Shown in pieces: positions 33,777 through 42,459 of a stretch of 64,000 nucleotides of DNA. Within the stretch, counting starts at the first letter, position 1. Each line of letters starts with the position of its first letter. The notes under the pieces were generated by a model. The model was not told the DNA's origin and did no database searches. It saw only the letters and a list, made by a program, of their open reading frames with translations. The stretch covers positions 129,987-193,986 of the forward strand of contig UQFS01000001.1 in the NCBI GenBank assembly GCA_900540375.1, read 5' to 3'. The stretch comes from an uncultured Prevotella sp. (GTDB lineage: Bacteria > Bacteroidota > Bacteroidia > Bacteroidales > Bacteroidaceae). Both the position numbers and the translations under genes were made by a program.

Positions 33777-34838
33777 TTACCCTTCCCGGAAGAAGTCGAG
33801 CGCTTCCTTGATGAGTTCGTCGGAGGCTGTCTGATTGATGTGGATGTCGCCTATGCCGCCCAAGAGCGTGAAGTTGATCGTGGTGCCCGTATTCTTCTTG
33901 TCGTGGTGCATGAGTTCGATGAGCTGGTCGTAGTCCTCACAACTAAAGTCAAACGAGCCATAGTTCTCGCGGATGAACTGCACGGTCTGCCGCATCTTGT
34001 CTGTCGGGAAGTTGGTAAGCACTGACGAGAGATAGAGTTCACAGATGAGGCCGAAGGCTACCGCATAGCCGTGGAGTAGGGGCTCCTTGCCGGGCGTGTC
34101 GAGCGAGAATGCCTCAAAGGCGTGGCCGAAGGTGTGGCCGAGGTTCAGCGCCTTGCGGATGTCCTTCTCGTGGGGATCTTTCTTCACGATGCGCTTCTTG
34201 ACGTTCACGGAGTAAGCCAGCATGGTTTGCAACTGCTTCAGATCGGGGTGGTCCAAGTCGAAGTTGAGCAACTCTGCCCAGTGCTTCTCGTCGGAGATGA
34301 GACCGTGCTTGAGCATCTCGGCATAGCCCGAACGGATATTTTTATCATCAAGCGTACGCAGGAACTCTGTGTCGAGGATGACGAAGCGCGCGTTGTTGAA
34401 CACACCGATCTCGTTTTTCAGTCCGTTGAAGTTGATACCCGTCTTGCCGCCTACCGAGGCGTCTACCATTGCGAGCAGTGTTGTCGGAATGTTGATGAAG
34501 TCAATGCCACGTTTGAAGGTAGAGGCCGCGAAACCGCCTAAGTCCGTCACCATGCCTCCACCGAGGTTGATGAGCAGTGAGTGACGTGTGGCTCCATGGT
34601 CACCGAGTTCCTTCCAAACGTGCGACAGCGAGGTGAGATCCTTATAGCTGTCCGTCGACTGGATGGTGATGACGTAGGCGTTGCGCAGGCCAAACTGCTT
34701 GGCAAGCACTGGCCAGCATTTCTCGTGGGTGGTCTCGTCGGTAAGAACAAAAATCTTATCGTGCTCACATTCTGAAATAGCAGTGGCTATTTCAGTTTGC
34801 AAATGTTTGGAAATAATCACTCTCTGCTCCATAATCAT
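33777..34838 (-). CDS. aroB: 3-Dehydroquinate synthase
   Basis: 353 aa (351 if the second ATG at 34832 is used). Second step of the shikimate pathway, NAD- and metal-dependent. Motifs are GGMVTDLGGFAASTFKRG, TTLLAMVDASVGGKTGIN, and the metal-binding NLGHTFGHAFE. A -7 box TATATTTG on the minus strand at 34855-34862 gives a leader of only 10-17 bases. The pathway supplies chorismate for the men genes, but these lie 12 kb away. Confidence 0.95.
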   Translation of the reverse strand: MIMEQRVIISKHLQTEIATAISECEHDKIFVLTDETTHEKCWPVLAKQFGLRNAYVITIQSTDSYKDLTSLSHVWKELGDHGATRHSLLINLGGGMVTDLGGFAASTFKRGIDFINIPTTLLAMVDASVGGKTGINFNGLKNEIGVFNNARFVILDTEFLRTLDDKNIRSGYAEMLKHGLISDEKHWAELLNFDLDHPDLKQLQTMLAYSVNVKKRIVKKDPHEKDIRKALNLGHTFGHAFEAFSLDTPGKEPLLHGYAVAFGLICELYLSSVLTNFPTDKMRQTVQFIRENYGSFDFSCEDYDQLIELMHHDKKNTGTTINFTLLGGIGDIHINQTASDELIKEALDFFREG

Positions 34839-34854
34839 ACTTTTTTGTTTACCA

Positions 34855-34862
34855 CAAATATA
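34855..34862 (-). promoter_or_regulatory. -7 box TATATTTG for aroB-GNAT
   Basis: Minus-strand TAnnTTTG match directly upstream of aroB; predicted start about 34849. Confidence 0.55.
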
Positions 34863-34978
34863 GCCAAAAAAGACGGATTATAGAACAGAGAGCTGCTGAT
34901 ATTAAGGTTTCTTAAATATAGAATCTTTGTTTTTGCGCACACCACCTAAGCAGTGTGCAACTTTTATTGTTGTTTCAT

Positions 34979-36016
34979 TTAGATGAGTGGCATACCGAGT
35001 TCCTCGCATTCCTTTCTCATGTCTTCGGGCCAGATGCTTGCTTGGATCTCGCCGATATGTGCTTTGTGAAGCATGACCATGCACAGACGGCTCTGTCCGA
35101 TACCGCCACCAATGCTCAGCGGCAGCTTACCGTCAAGAAGCTGGCGATGGAAATAGAGTTTCTCACGCTCTTCCTTGCCTTCAATTTTCAACTGGCGCAG
35201 CAACGCTTCCTTGTCCACACGGATACCCATCGAGCTGATCTCGAACGAGCGGCCGAGCACAGGATACCAGATGAGGATGTCGCCGTTGAGGCCGGCCTTG
35301 CCGTTTTCTGCCACCGTCGACCAGTCGTCGTAGTCGGGAGCACGTCCGTCGTGTTTCTTTCCGTCGGAGAGCTTTCCGCCGATACCTTCCACAAACACGG
35401 CACCATACTTTTTGCAGATGGCATCCTCACGCTCGTGGGGAGAGAGGTTGGGGTACATGTTGAGCACGTCCTGACTGTGGATGAAGTGGATCTCGCGCGG
35501 CAGGAATGGTTTCAGTTGTGGATAGCTTTCGCAGGCCAGGAACTCTGTGCGCAGGATGGCGGCATAGATGCGGTGCACCACATTCTCCAGGAAGGCGATG
35601 GTACGGTCACCCTTCTCGATGACAGCCTCCCAGTCCCACTGGTCGACATAGAGCGAGTGAAGGTTGTCCATCTCCTCGTCGGCGCGGATGGCGTTCATGT
35701 CGGTGTAGATGCCGTAGCCCGGTTGTATATTGTATTCTGCCAGTGTGAGTCGTTTCCATTTAGCAAGAGAGTGCACGACTTCGGCCTTCGCCTCTCCCAT
35801 GTCCTTGATAGGGAAGGTGACAGGGCGCTCCACGCCGTTGAGGTCGTCGTTGATACCCAGACCCTGCAAGACGAAGAGCGGGGCGGTGACACGACTCAAC
35901 CTCAGCTCAGTGGCGAGGTTTTGCTGGAAGAACTCCTTGATCTGTTTGATGCCCTGTTCCGTCTGATGTTTGTCGAGCAGGGCCTTGTAGCCTATTGGCT
36001 TGATAAGTTTGCTCAT
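34979..36016 (-). CDS. asnA: Aspartate-ammonia ligase (asparagine synthetase A)
   Basis: 345 aa. Makes asparagine from aspartate, ammonia and ATP; a class II aaRS-like fold. Signatures include SRVTAPLFVLQGLGINDDLN, VVHSLAKWKRLTLAEYNI, and the C-terminal SIGGGIGQSRLCMVML (motif 3-like). AsnA is typical of fermentative anaerobes and complements or replaces AsnB. It is monocistronic on the minus strand. Confidence 0.96.
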   Translation of the reverse strand: MSKLIKPIGYKALLDKHQTEQGIKQIKEFFQQNLATELRLSRVTAPLFVLQGLGINDDLNGVERPVTFPIKDMGEAKAEVVHSLAKWKRLTLAEYNIQPGYGIYTDMNAIRADEEMDNLHSLYVDQWDWEAVIEKGDRTIAFLENVVHRIYAAILRTEFLACESYPQLKPFLPREIHFIHSQDVLNMYPNLSPHEREDAICKKYGAVFVEGIGGKLSDGKKHDGRAPDYDDWSTVAENGKAGLNGDILIWYPVLGRSFEISSMGIRVDKEALLRQLKIEGKEEREKLYFHRQLLDGKLPLSIGGGIGQSRLCMVMLHKAHIGEIQASIWPEDMRKECEELGMPLI

Positions 36017-36096
36017 TATATGATGATTATGTTAATATTGTCGTATAGTGATATGAATAAGTATCTCCTACAATAGAATTCTCTTCTATTCTGCTG

Positions 36097-36104
36097 CAAA
36101 GTTA
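36097..36104 (-). promoter_or_regulatory. -7 box TAACTTTG for asnA
   Basis: Minus-strand box; the predicted 5' end (near 36090) coincides with a small hairpin AATAGAA...TTCTATT (36072-36090), so the message would begin with a stem-loop. The rest of 36105-36278 holds no gene. Confidence 0.6.
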
Positions 36105-36278
36105 CGCTATTAATTGTAATTATGCAAGTAAAAGTCAAATTAATTTTTCAAATAGTAATTTCCAGGCTATTGGCGCCAGTCAAGTGTCAAGGCATAAGCA
36201 GTTTAGCTCGCACAAAGTGAGTCCCTTGTTTCCCAGTATGAATAATCAGGCGGGCTCTTTGTTTTTTTAAGGTGAAAA

Positions 36279-36310
36279 TTTGGTGATAGCGAAAATATTG
36301 TTTACCTTTG
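36279..36310 (+). promoter_or_regulatory. Promoter of tRNA-Arg
   Basis: TTTG (36279-36282), 20-base spacer and TACCTTTG (36303-36310), 21 bases before the tRNA. Confidence 0.75.
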
Positions 36311-36331
36311 CAAAACGATAATTAGGAATAT

Positions 36332-36405
36332 GGCCTCGTAGCTCAGTTGAATAGAGCATCAGATTCCGGTTCTGAGTGTCGCGGGTTTGAGTCCCACCGA
36401 GGTCA
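36332..36405 (+). tRNA. tRNA-Arg (anticodon CCG)
   Basis: 74-nt cloverleaf. Acceptor GGCCTCG (36332-36338) pairs with CGAGGTC (36398-36404), discriminator A36405. The anticodon stem TCAGA/TCTGA encloses TTCCGGT with anticodon CCG at 36366-36368, reading CGG codons. The T arm is intact (GCGGG TTTGAGT CCCAC with one mismatch). CCA is not encoded. Confidence 0.95.
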
Positions 36406-36412
36406 CATGGTT

Positions 36413-36458
36413 GTGCTCCGTAGTTCCAAGGGACAGCGGAGCGCTTTATTTGTTTTTT
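36413..36458 (+). terminator. Terminator after tRNA-Arg
   Basis: GTGCTCCG (36413-36420) pairs with CGGAGCGC (36437-36444, one wobble), followed by a T-rich stretch to 36458. Confidence 0.7.
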
Positions 36459-36542
36459 ACCCTTCCGAAGACAGTTTTCGTCTGCTTCAATCCTGGTTTC
36501 CGCCCTATTTCCGCCTTTCTGTCTTTAAAAACTGCTAAAGTC

Positions 36543-36573
36543 TTTGCAATATGACTTTATTTCCTTATCTTTG
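36543..36573 (+). promoter_or_regulatory. Promoter of pepT
   Basis: TTTG (36543-36546), 19-base spacer and TATCTTTG (36566-36573); leader about 32 bases. Confidence 0.7.
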
Positions 36574-36611
36574 CGAAAAGAAACATATGAGAAACCAGTT
36601 TTATTTCTAAA

Positions 36612-37835
36612 ATGAACATAACAGAAAGATTTATCAATTACACAAAGTTCGATACACAGTCGGCCGAGGACTCACAGACCGTACCGAGTACCGCCAAACA
36701 ACTTATCTTCGCCAAATATCTTAAGGAGGAACTTGAGAGCGAAGGTCTGGAGGACGTTGAGATGGATGACATGGGTTATATCTACGCCACCCTGCCTTCC
36801 AACACGAAGAAGAAGACACCGACCATTGGCTTCATCTCTCACTATGACACGGCGCTGGACGCAAGTGGCGCAAATATCAAGGCCCGCATCGTGAAAAACT
36901 ACGATGGAGGCGACATCGAGTTGTCACCGGGCATCGTCTCTTCGCCCAAGAAATTCCCTGAGCTGCTTTTCCACAAAGGTGAGGATCTGATCGTCACCGA
37001 TGGCACTACACTGCTCGGCGCCGACGACAAGGCCGGCATCGCAGAGATCGTCCAGGCCATGTGCTACCTGCGCGATCACAAGGAGATCGAGCACGGCAAG
37101 ATACGTGTCGCCTTTAATCCTGATGAGGAAATCGGCATGGGTGCCCGCCATTTCGATGTTGAGAAGTTCGGATGTGACTGGGCTTACACCATGGACGGTG
37201 GCGATATCGGTGACCTGGAGTATGAGAACTTCAATGCCGCATCGGCCAAGGTGACCATCAAGGGATGCAGCGTGCACACAGGATATGCCAAGGGAAAGAT
37301 GGTCAACGCCAGCCGTCTGGCTTGTGAGTTCAATGCTCACATTCCCGAAACCGATATTCCCGAGACCACAGAAGGTTATCAGGGCTTCTATCATCTGCTG
37401 GGTATTGAGAGCCATTGCGAGCAGGCTAAGCTGAGCTATATCATTCGTGATCACGACCGCCGCAAGTTTGAGGACCGCAAGGACTTCATGGAGAACATTG
37501 CCAAGGAGATGAACGAAAAGTATGGCGACGGCACGGTGAAGGTAGACATCAAGGATCAGTACTACAACATGAAGGAGAAGATCGACCCCAAGATGTATGT
37601 GATCGACATCGTCCTGAAGGCTATGCAGGAAAGCGGCGTCACGCCGAAGGTGGAGCCTATCCGTGGCGGTACCGACGGTGCACAGCTGAGCTTCCGTGGA
37701 CTGCCCTGTCCCAACATCTTTGCCGGTGGCGTGAACTTCCATGGCCCCTACGAGTTTGTCTCTATCCAAGTGATGAACAAAGCCGTGGATGTCATCGTGA
37801 AGATTTGCCAAATAGCCGGTACGTTCAACGACTAA
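36612..37835 (+). CDS. pepT: Peptidase T (tripeptide aminopeptidase)
   Basis: 407 aa, M20B family. A di-zinc aminopeptidase for tripeptides. Metal and catalytic motifs are GFISHYDTALDASG (HxD), LGADDKAGIAEIV, FNPDEEIGMGARHF (EE), the MDGG segment and SVHTGYAKGKMVNA. A hairpin formed by AATGGAGA/TCTCCATT (37848-37875) follows the stop and may limit read-through into the antiporter gene. Confidence 0.96.
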   Translation: MNITERFINYTKFDTQSAEDSQTVPSTAKQLIFAKYLKEELESEGLEDVEMDDMGYIYATLPSNTKKKTPTIGFISHYDTALDASGANIKARIVKNYDGGDIELSPGIVSSPKKFPELLFHKGEDLIVTDGTTLLGADDKAGIAEIVQAMCYLRDHKEIEHGKIRVAFNPDEEIGMGARHFDVEKFGCDWAYTMDGGDIGDLEYENFNAASAKVTIKGCSVHTGYAKGKMVNASRLACEFNAHIPETDIPETTEGYQGFYHLLGIESHCEQAKLSYIIRDHDRRKFEDRKDFMENIAKEMNEKYGDGTVKVDIKDQYYNMKEKIDPKMYVIDIVLKAMQESGVTPKVEPIRGGTDGAQLSFRGLPCPNIFAGGVNFHGPYEFVSIQVMNKAVDVIVKICQIAGTFND

Positions 37836-37975
37836 TACCCTGTTTTTGAATGGAGAGGCGCAGTGCTTCTCCATTCAAGACCTTGTGTTGTTGGCGCATT
37901 TTCTCTGTTTTCTGTCTTATCTCGTTTTTCTCCTTGTTGTGGGAAAGGCGGGGATCACTCCTATATATATTATCA

Positions 37976-40240
37976 ATGTCTGAACTTCCCAACCTGGTCA
38001 AAGACTTGGCACTCATTCTTGTAGTTGCCGGAGCCGTCACTTTACTGTTCAAGAAACTCAAGCAGCCGCTTGTGCTGGGCTATATCGTGGCTGGATTCTT
38101 AGTGAGTCCGCACATGCCCTACACCATGTCGATACTTGACAAACACGATATCCAGACGTGGGCAGATATAGGAGTGCTCTTCCTGTTGTTCTCTTTGGGT
38201 CTCGACTTCTCGTTCAAGAAGATCCTGAGGATGGGCATGGCGCCGGTCATCGCGGCCTTGTCGATCGTCTTCAGCATGATCATCTTAGGCATCAGTGTGG
38301 GGCATCTCTTCCATTGGGACCATTACGACTGCATCTTCCTTGGCGGTATGCTTGCCATGTCGTCGACGACAATCATCTATAAGGCCTTCGACGATATGGA
38401 TCTCCGACAGCAGGGCTTTGCCTCGCTGGTGATGAGTGTGCTCATCCTGGAGGACATCCTTGCTATCGTGATGATGGTAATGTTGTCGGCCATCGCAGGC
38501 GGCAGCGACCCCAATGGCGGGCAGATGCTCGACTCGGTGTTGAAGATCGGCTTTTTCCTCGTGCTGTGGTTTGTCGTCGGCCTCTTCATCGTTCCCACGT
38601 TTCTGCGGCAGACGCGCCGGCTGATGACCGACGAGACAATGGTCATCGTGGCCTTGGGGCTTTGCTGTCTGATGGCGTGGATCTCCACAGCTGTCGGTTT
38701 CAGCTCAGCCTTCGGAGCCTTTGTCATGGGCAGCATCTTAGCGGAGACGATCGAGGCCGACAAGATCGAAAAGCTGGTGGAACCGGTGAAGAATCTCTTT
38801 GGTGCCATCTTCTTTGTATCAGTCGGTATGCTTGTCGAGCCCAATGTGCTCGTGGCCTATGCCTTGCCTATCGCTGCGCTGGTGGTCACCATTTTGGTGG
38901 GTCAGGGCATCTTCGGCACGTTGGGTTTCATGCTCAGCGGCCAGCCGTTGAAGACAGCCATGCGCTGCGGCTTCTCAATGGCACAGATCGGTGAGTTTGC
39001 CTTCATCATCGCCTCGCTGGGACTCTCACTCGGCGTGATCAGCAACTTTCTCTATCCTGTGGTCGTGGCTGTGTCGGTGATCACCACGTTCCTGACTCCT
39101 TACATGATCCGTGCGGCCGTACCGTGCTATGATGGTCTGGAGCATATCCTACCCAAGCGGTGGATCCGCCGGCTCAACCACTTCGGGCAGGCCCATCAAA
39201 ACACAGTAGAGGAGAAGAGCCACTGGAAGCGGCTGCTCACTAAAATGGCAGTCTCTACCCTGGTCTACACCATACTGTGCATGGCCGTGACCGCCGTGAT
39301 GCTGTCCTTCGCCTTGCCTTTCTTCCGTCATCTGCTGCCCCACTGGTGGGCCAATGGCGTGTGTGGCCTGCTGTTGTTGCTATTGTTAGCGCCTTTCCTG
39401 CGTGCCATCGTGATGAATCACAACCATAGCGAGGAGTTCAGAGCCTTGTGGGTACAGAGCCGTCCCAATCGTCTGCCGTTGCTTTTCACTGTCTTGGCAC
39501 GTATTGTGATTGCCGCTTCCTTCCTGTTTTATATCTGCAACTATCTGGCTCGCTTCGCCAATGCCATTGTCATTACACTGGCCTTGGTAGTGCTGACGCT
39601 GATCGTCTTTTCACGCAGAATGAAGAAGCGGTCCATCGCCTTGGAGCGTCTTTTCGTTCAGAACCTTCACAGCCGTGAGATCGAAGCCCAGGTGCAGGGC
39701 AAGCGCCGTCCGCTGTATGGTGATCATCTCTTGGAGCGTGACATCCATGTATCGGACTTTGAGGTGCCTGAAGACAGCGCATGGGCCGGTCAGTCTTTGC
39801 GGCAGTTGCAATTCCGCGCGCGTTATGGCGTACACGTGAGCAGCATCCTGCGTGGCCATCAGCGCATCAACATCCCCGGTGGTGACGACATCATCTTCCC
39901 CGGCGACCGTCTGCAGGTCATCGGCAGTGATGAGCAGCTGCAAACATTCGGCAAGGCGCTGAAAGGAGAACTCGTTCCGGAAGACCCCCACATCGAGGAG
40001 CGGGAGATGAAGTTGCAGAAGATGGTGCTGTCGCGTTCTTGCGCTTTCTTGGGCAAGACGCTCGGCGAGAGTGGCATCAGAGACCGGTACAGCTGCATGG
40101 TGGTCGGTGTGGAGGAAGGTCAGCAAAACCTGACGATGATCAGTCCCTCACGGAAATTTGTTGTCGGGGACATCATCTGGGTAGTAGGAGAACGTCACTC
40201 GCTGGAGATGCTGTCAGCTGCCAATGGCGGAAAGAATTGA
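37976..40240 (+). CDS. Kef-type cation:proton antiporter with TrkA-C domain
   Basis: 754 aa from ATG 37976 (MSELPNLVKDLALILVVAGA); the frame is open 126 bases further upstream, but that part is not hydrophobic in the family pattern and crosses the hairpin after pepT. The N-terminal half has about 12 membrane helices of the Na/H exchanger fold (KQPLVLGYIVAGFLVSPHMP, FLLFSLGLDFSFKK, AFGAFVMGSILAET). The C-terminal part has further helices and then RCK_C/TrkA-C repeats (SAWAGQSLRQLQFRARYGVH, GDRLQVIGSDEQL and a second GDIIWVVGERHSL). It lacks the NAD-binding TrkA-N domain of KefB/C. K or Na export coupled to protons is likely. Confidence 0.88.
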   Translation: MSELPNLVKDLALILVVAGAVTLLFKKLKQPLVLGYIVAGFLVSPHMPYTMSILDKHDIQTWADIGVLFLLFSLGLDFSFKKILRMGMAPVIAALSIVFSMIILGISVGHLFHWDHYDCIFLGGMLAMSSTTIIYKAFDDMDLRQQGFASLVMSVLILEDILAIVMMVMLSAIAGGSDPNGGQMLDSVLKIGFFLVLWFVVGLFIVPTFLRQTRRLMTDETMVIVALGLCCLMAWISTAVGFSSAFGAFVMGSILAETIEADKIEKLVEPVKNLFGAIFFVSVGMLVEPNVLVAYALPIAALVVTILVGQGIFGTLGFMLSGQPLKTAMRCGFSMAQIGEFAFIIASLGLSLGVISNFLYPVVVAVSVITTFLTPYMIRAAVPCYDGLEHILPKRWIRRLNHFGQAHQNTVEEKSHWKRLLTKMAVSTLVYTILCMAVTAVMLSFALPFFRHLLPHWWANGVCGLLLLLLLAPFLRAIVMNHNHSEEFRALWVQSRPNRLPLLFTVLARIVIAASFLFYICNYLARFANAIVITLALVVLTLIVFSRRMKKRSIALERLFVQNLHSREIEAQVQGKRRPLYGDHLLERDIHVSDFEVPEDSAWAGQSLRQLQFRARYGVHVSSILRGHQRINIPGGDDIIFPGDRLQVIGSDEQLQTFGKALKGELVPEDPHIEEREMKLQKMVLSRSCAFLGKTLGESGIRDRYSCMVVGVEEGQQNLTMISPSRKFVVGDIIWVVGERHSLEMLSAANGGKN

Positions 40241-40261
40241 AGATACAATGCGTCCCGATCT

Positions 40262-40314
40262 GTCTTTTTTTAAATAAGGTTGACTTTAGGTGTCAACCTT
40301 ATTTAAAAAAAGAC
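40262..40314. terminator. Bidirectional terminator between antiporter gene and hslR
   Basis: Perfect 23-bp stem (40262-40284 with 40292-40314) around a 7-base loop; A-run on one arm and T-run on the other serve both converging genes. Confidence 0.93.
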
Positions 40315-40366
40315 ATCTCTTATTGAGCGCAGCGTTCTGTTGCATTGGATGAGAGAGGAAAGATAG

Positions 40367-40795
40367 CTATTCGTCATCGTCGTTAAAACCAAATACAGCA
40401 GGCTCGATGAAAGCGTCGAGCGCCCGTCGCTCTTTCTTTGTGGGGCGTCCTGTGCCTCTTGCTCTGTCAACAAATCCGCTGATGCGACTCATCTCCAACA
40501 ATTCATATTGCTTAGGATCCGTAACGTTTTCATAGACTTGTGGTATGAGCTTGGCACCCACGCGCTGCTCGATACAAGCCAGGATGCGGAAAGAATAGGT
40601 GATGGGCGGCTTTTTGACGTTGACCGTTTGCCCTTCTTTCACGATGTGGCTTGGCTTGACGTTTGCTCCGTCTACGGTCACACGGCTGTTCTTGATGGCA
40701 TCCACTGCCAAAGAGCGGGTCTTATAGATACGCGCTGCCCAGAGCCATTTGTCGATGCGGGCAGAAGAGTCGTGCTGAGGAAGAGAATCTTTCAT
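40367..40795 (-). CDS. hslR: S4-domain RNA-binding protein (Hsp15-like)
   Basis: 142 aa. The S4 domain (RIDKWLWAARIYKTRSLAVD, then VTVDGANVKPSHIVKEGQTV) is at the N terminus as in heat-shock protein 15, which rescues stalled 50S subunits carrying peptidyl-tRNA. A basic segment (GRPTKKERRALDAF) follows. It is downstream of pth, another enzyme that handles peptidyl-tRNA, after a 195-base gap full of repeats; cotranscription is uncertain. Confidence 0.88.
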   Translation of the reverse strand: MKDSLPQHDSSARIDKWLWAARIYKTRSLAVDAIKNSRVTVDGANVKPSHIVKEGQTVNVKKPPITYSFRILACIEQRVGAKLIPQVYENVTDPKQYELLEMSRISGFVDRARGTGRPTKKERRALDAFIEPAVFGFNDDDE

Positions 40796-40797
40796 AC

Positions 40798-40998
40798 AAT
40801 GTTGAATATTGAGTGTTGAATGATGAATTAATCTAATGTTGAATAATGAATTAATCCAATGATGAATGAGAAGTAATGGCTTGAGTCAGTCTTGATTGGA
40901 TAAATGGAGAGTGACTGCCTGCCGGGTTAGAACAAGTCGTCATTCAGCACTCAATACTGCTTTAAGTCATCATTCATCATTCATCATTCATCATTCTT
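40798..40998. repeat. TGAATGATGAA / TTCATCATTCA low-complexity repeats
   Basis: Tracts such as GTTGAATGATGAATTAAT (40803 onward) and a clean run of CATCATT heptamers (about 40969-40997) flank a short unique stretch. The same heptamer returns at 47377-47402 and 62752-62826. Confidence 0.7.
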
Positions 40999-41572
40999 TA
41001 GTGTTTTTTCCCAGTTTGTTGTACTGGTTCATGGTGTCGTCGATGCCTTGCAGGACAAAGCTCTTGATGATGTCAACCGCCATGTCGATGGTAGGCTGCA
41101 ACACCTTCATGTCGTCGTCGGAGTAATGGCCGAGCACCCAGTCGATCTGTCCGCCTCGTGGATAGTCGTTGCCGATACCCACACGCAGACGTGCGAAGTT
41201 TTGTCCGATGAGCTGCATGATATGCCCCAGACCGTTATGCCCGCCATTGCTGCCGTTGGCTTTCAGTCGGAAGTCGCCCAAGGGCAGTGCCACGTCGTCG
41301 CTGATGACGAGCAGTCGGCTTTGGTCGATCTTCTCCTCATTGAGCCAATAGCGCACGGCATTGCCACTGAGATTCATGAAAGTGGTAGGCTTCAACAAGA
41401 AGATCTTTCTACCTTTCAATGACGTCTCAGCCACAAAGCCGTAACGGTGATCCTCAAAACAAATATTGGACGCTTTAGCAAAAGCGTCCAATACCATAAA
41501 TCCTGTATTGTGGCGGGTACCGGCGTATTCATCGCCGGGATTACCCAGACCACAGATCAAATACTTATCCAA
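40991..41572 (-). CDS. pth: Peptidyl-tRNA hydrolase
   Basis: 193 aa. Releases tRNA from peptidyl-tRNA that drops off the ribosome. Motifs are CGLGNPGDEYAGTRHNTGFM (catalytic His), LLKPTTFMNLSG and the SDDVALPLGDFRLKANGSNG / GHNGL segment. It follows rplY by 25 bases, the conserved rplY-pth order. Its stop lies at the edge of the CATCATT heptamer run. Confidence 0.96.
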   Translation of the reverse strand: MDKYLICGLGNPGDEYAGTRHNTGFMVLDAFAKASNICFEDHRYGFVAETSLKGRKIFLLKPTTFMNLSGNAVRYWLNEEKIDQSRLLVISDDVALPLGDFRLKANGSNGGHNGLGHIMQLIGQNFARLRVGIGNDYPRGGQIDWVLGHYSDDDMKVLQPTIDMAVDIIKSFVLQGIDDTMNQYNKLGKNTKE

Positions 41573-41597
41573 TGTCTATCGATACTAAAGAGAGGGA

Positions 41598-42233
41598 TTA
41601 CTTGCTCTCAGCGTCTGCTGCTGCGTCTGCGGGAGTCTCAGCGCTGTCGTCGCTGGCTGCGCTAGCGTTGGCGTTACGTGTCATCTTCACGGAGCAAACG
41701 ACCACATCCTTGCCTGTTGCGAGCTCCAGACCCTCGTAAGCGAGCTGACCGACCTTGATGCTCTTGCCAATGCGCAGTGCAGTGACATCGACGTCGAGGT
41801 GTTCAGGGATCTGCTGATAAGGAGCAGTGACGTTGATCTTGCGGATAGAGAGGTTCATACGACCACCGTCGCGGACACCCTGTGCCAGACCTACGAGCTT
41901 CACGGGAATGCCGATGGTGATAGGCTTCTGATCGTTGACCTCATAGAAGTCGACGTGCAGAGGAGCGTCTGTGACGGGGTGGAACTGGATCTCCTTCAGC
42001 ACTGCTGTGTGGTCAGTGCCGTCGATATTGATCTTGACAACATAGATGTGGGGAGTGTAGATGAGCTTGCGCAGCTCGCTGAAGGGAGATGCGAAAGCCA
42101 ATGCTACCGGCTTGCCGTCTACGCGCTCCTCACCATAGAGGTTGCAGGGAACCATTCCCTCCTTACGAAGGGCTTTAGAAGCTTTCTTACCAAGGGCCTC
42201 GCGCTTCTTACCTGAAATGCTGATTTCTTCCAT
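41598..42233 (-). CDS. rplY: 50S ribosomal protein L25/general stress protein Ctc
   Basis: 211 aa, the two-domain Ctc type. The N-terminal 5S rRNA-binding L25 domain (GKKREALGKKASKALRKEGM) is followed by the TL5/Ctc beta domain (GIPVKLVGLAQGVRDGGRMN). The C-terminal tail is Ala/Asp/Glu-rich (ETPADAAADAESK). It has a -7 box TACCTTTG on the minus strand at 42313-42320 and leads the rplY-pth unit. Confidence 0.95.
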   Translation of the reverse strand: MEEISISGKKREALGKKASKALRKEGMVPCNLYGEERVDGKPVALAFASPFSELRKLIYTPHIYVVKINIDGTDHTAVLKEIQFHPVTDAPLHVDFYEVNDQKPITIGIPVKLVGLAQGVRDGGRMNLSIRKINVTAPYQQIPEHLDVDVTALRIGKSIKVGQLAYEGLELATGKDVVVCSVKMTRNANASAASDDSAETPADAAADAESK

Positions 42234-42312
42234 TTGTGTTACTCTAAATTAAATCGTTAATTAATTCGCCATCACACTGAATCAATAATATGTATCAATC
42301 TGAAAAGCGGTG

Positions 42313-42320
42313 CAAAGGTA
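42313..42320 (-). promoter_or_regulatory. -7 box TACCTTTG for rplY-pth
   Basis: Consensus minus-strand box; predicted start near 42307 and a leader of about 75 bases. Confidence 0.7.
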
Positions 42321-42393
42321 GCGCTTTTATTTGAATTGAGCAAAGCTATGTGCAAAGTTTATCTAAAAAAACAGTCTTTTGATACCTCTTTTC

Positions 42394-42424
42394 TTGCATA
42401 TCCACGGATTTTTCCCTACTTTTG
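42394..42424 (+). promoter_or_regulatory. Promoter of nusB
   Basis: TTG (42394-42396), 20-base spacer and TACTTTTG (42417-42424), divergent from the rplY promoter. Confidence 0.7.
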
Positions 42425-42459
42425 CAGCGTAAAACATGTTTTAGACGGAATAAAGGAAA

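Noticed and set aside
36347..36538. Short frame across the tRNA-Arg gene
   Set aside because: It reads through a functional tRNA and its terminator.
40969..40997. Possible CRISPR or attachment site in the CATCATT tract
   Set aside because: It is a simple heptamer tandem repeat with no spacers and no mobile genes nearby.
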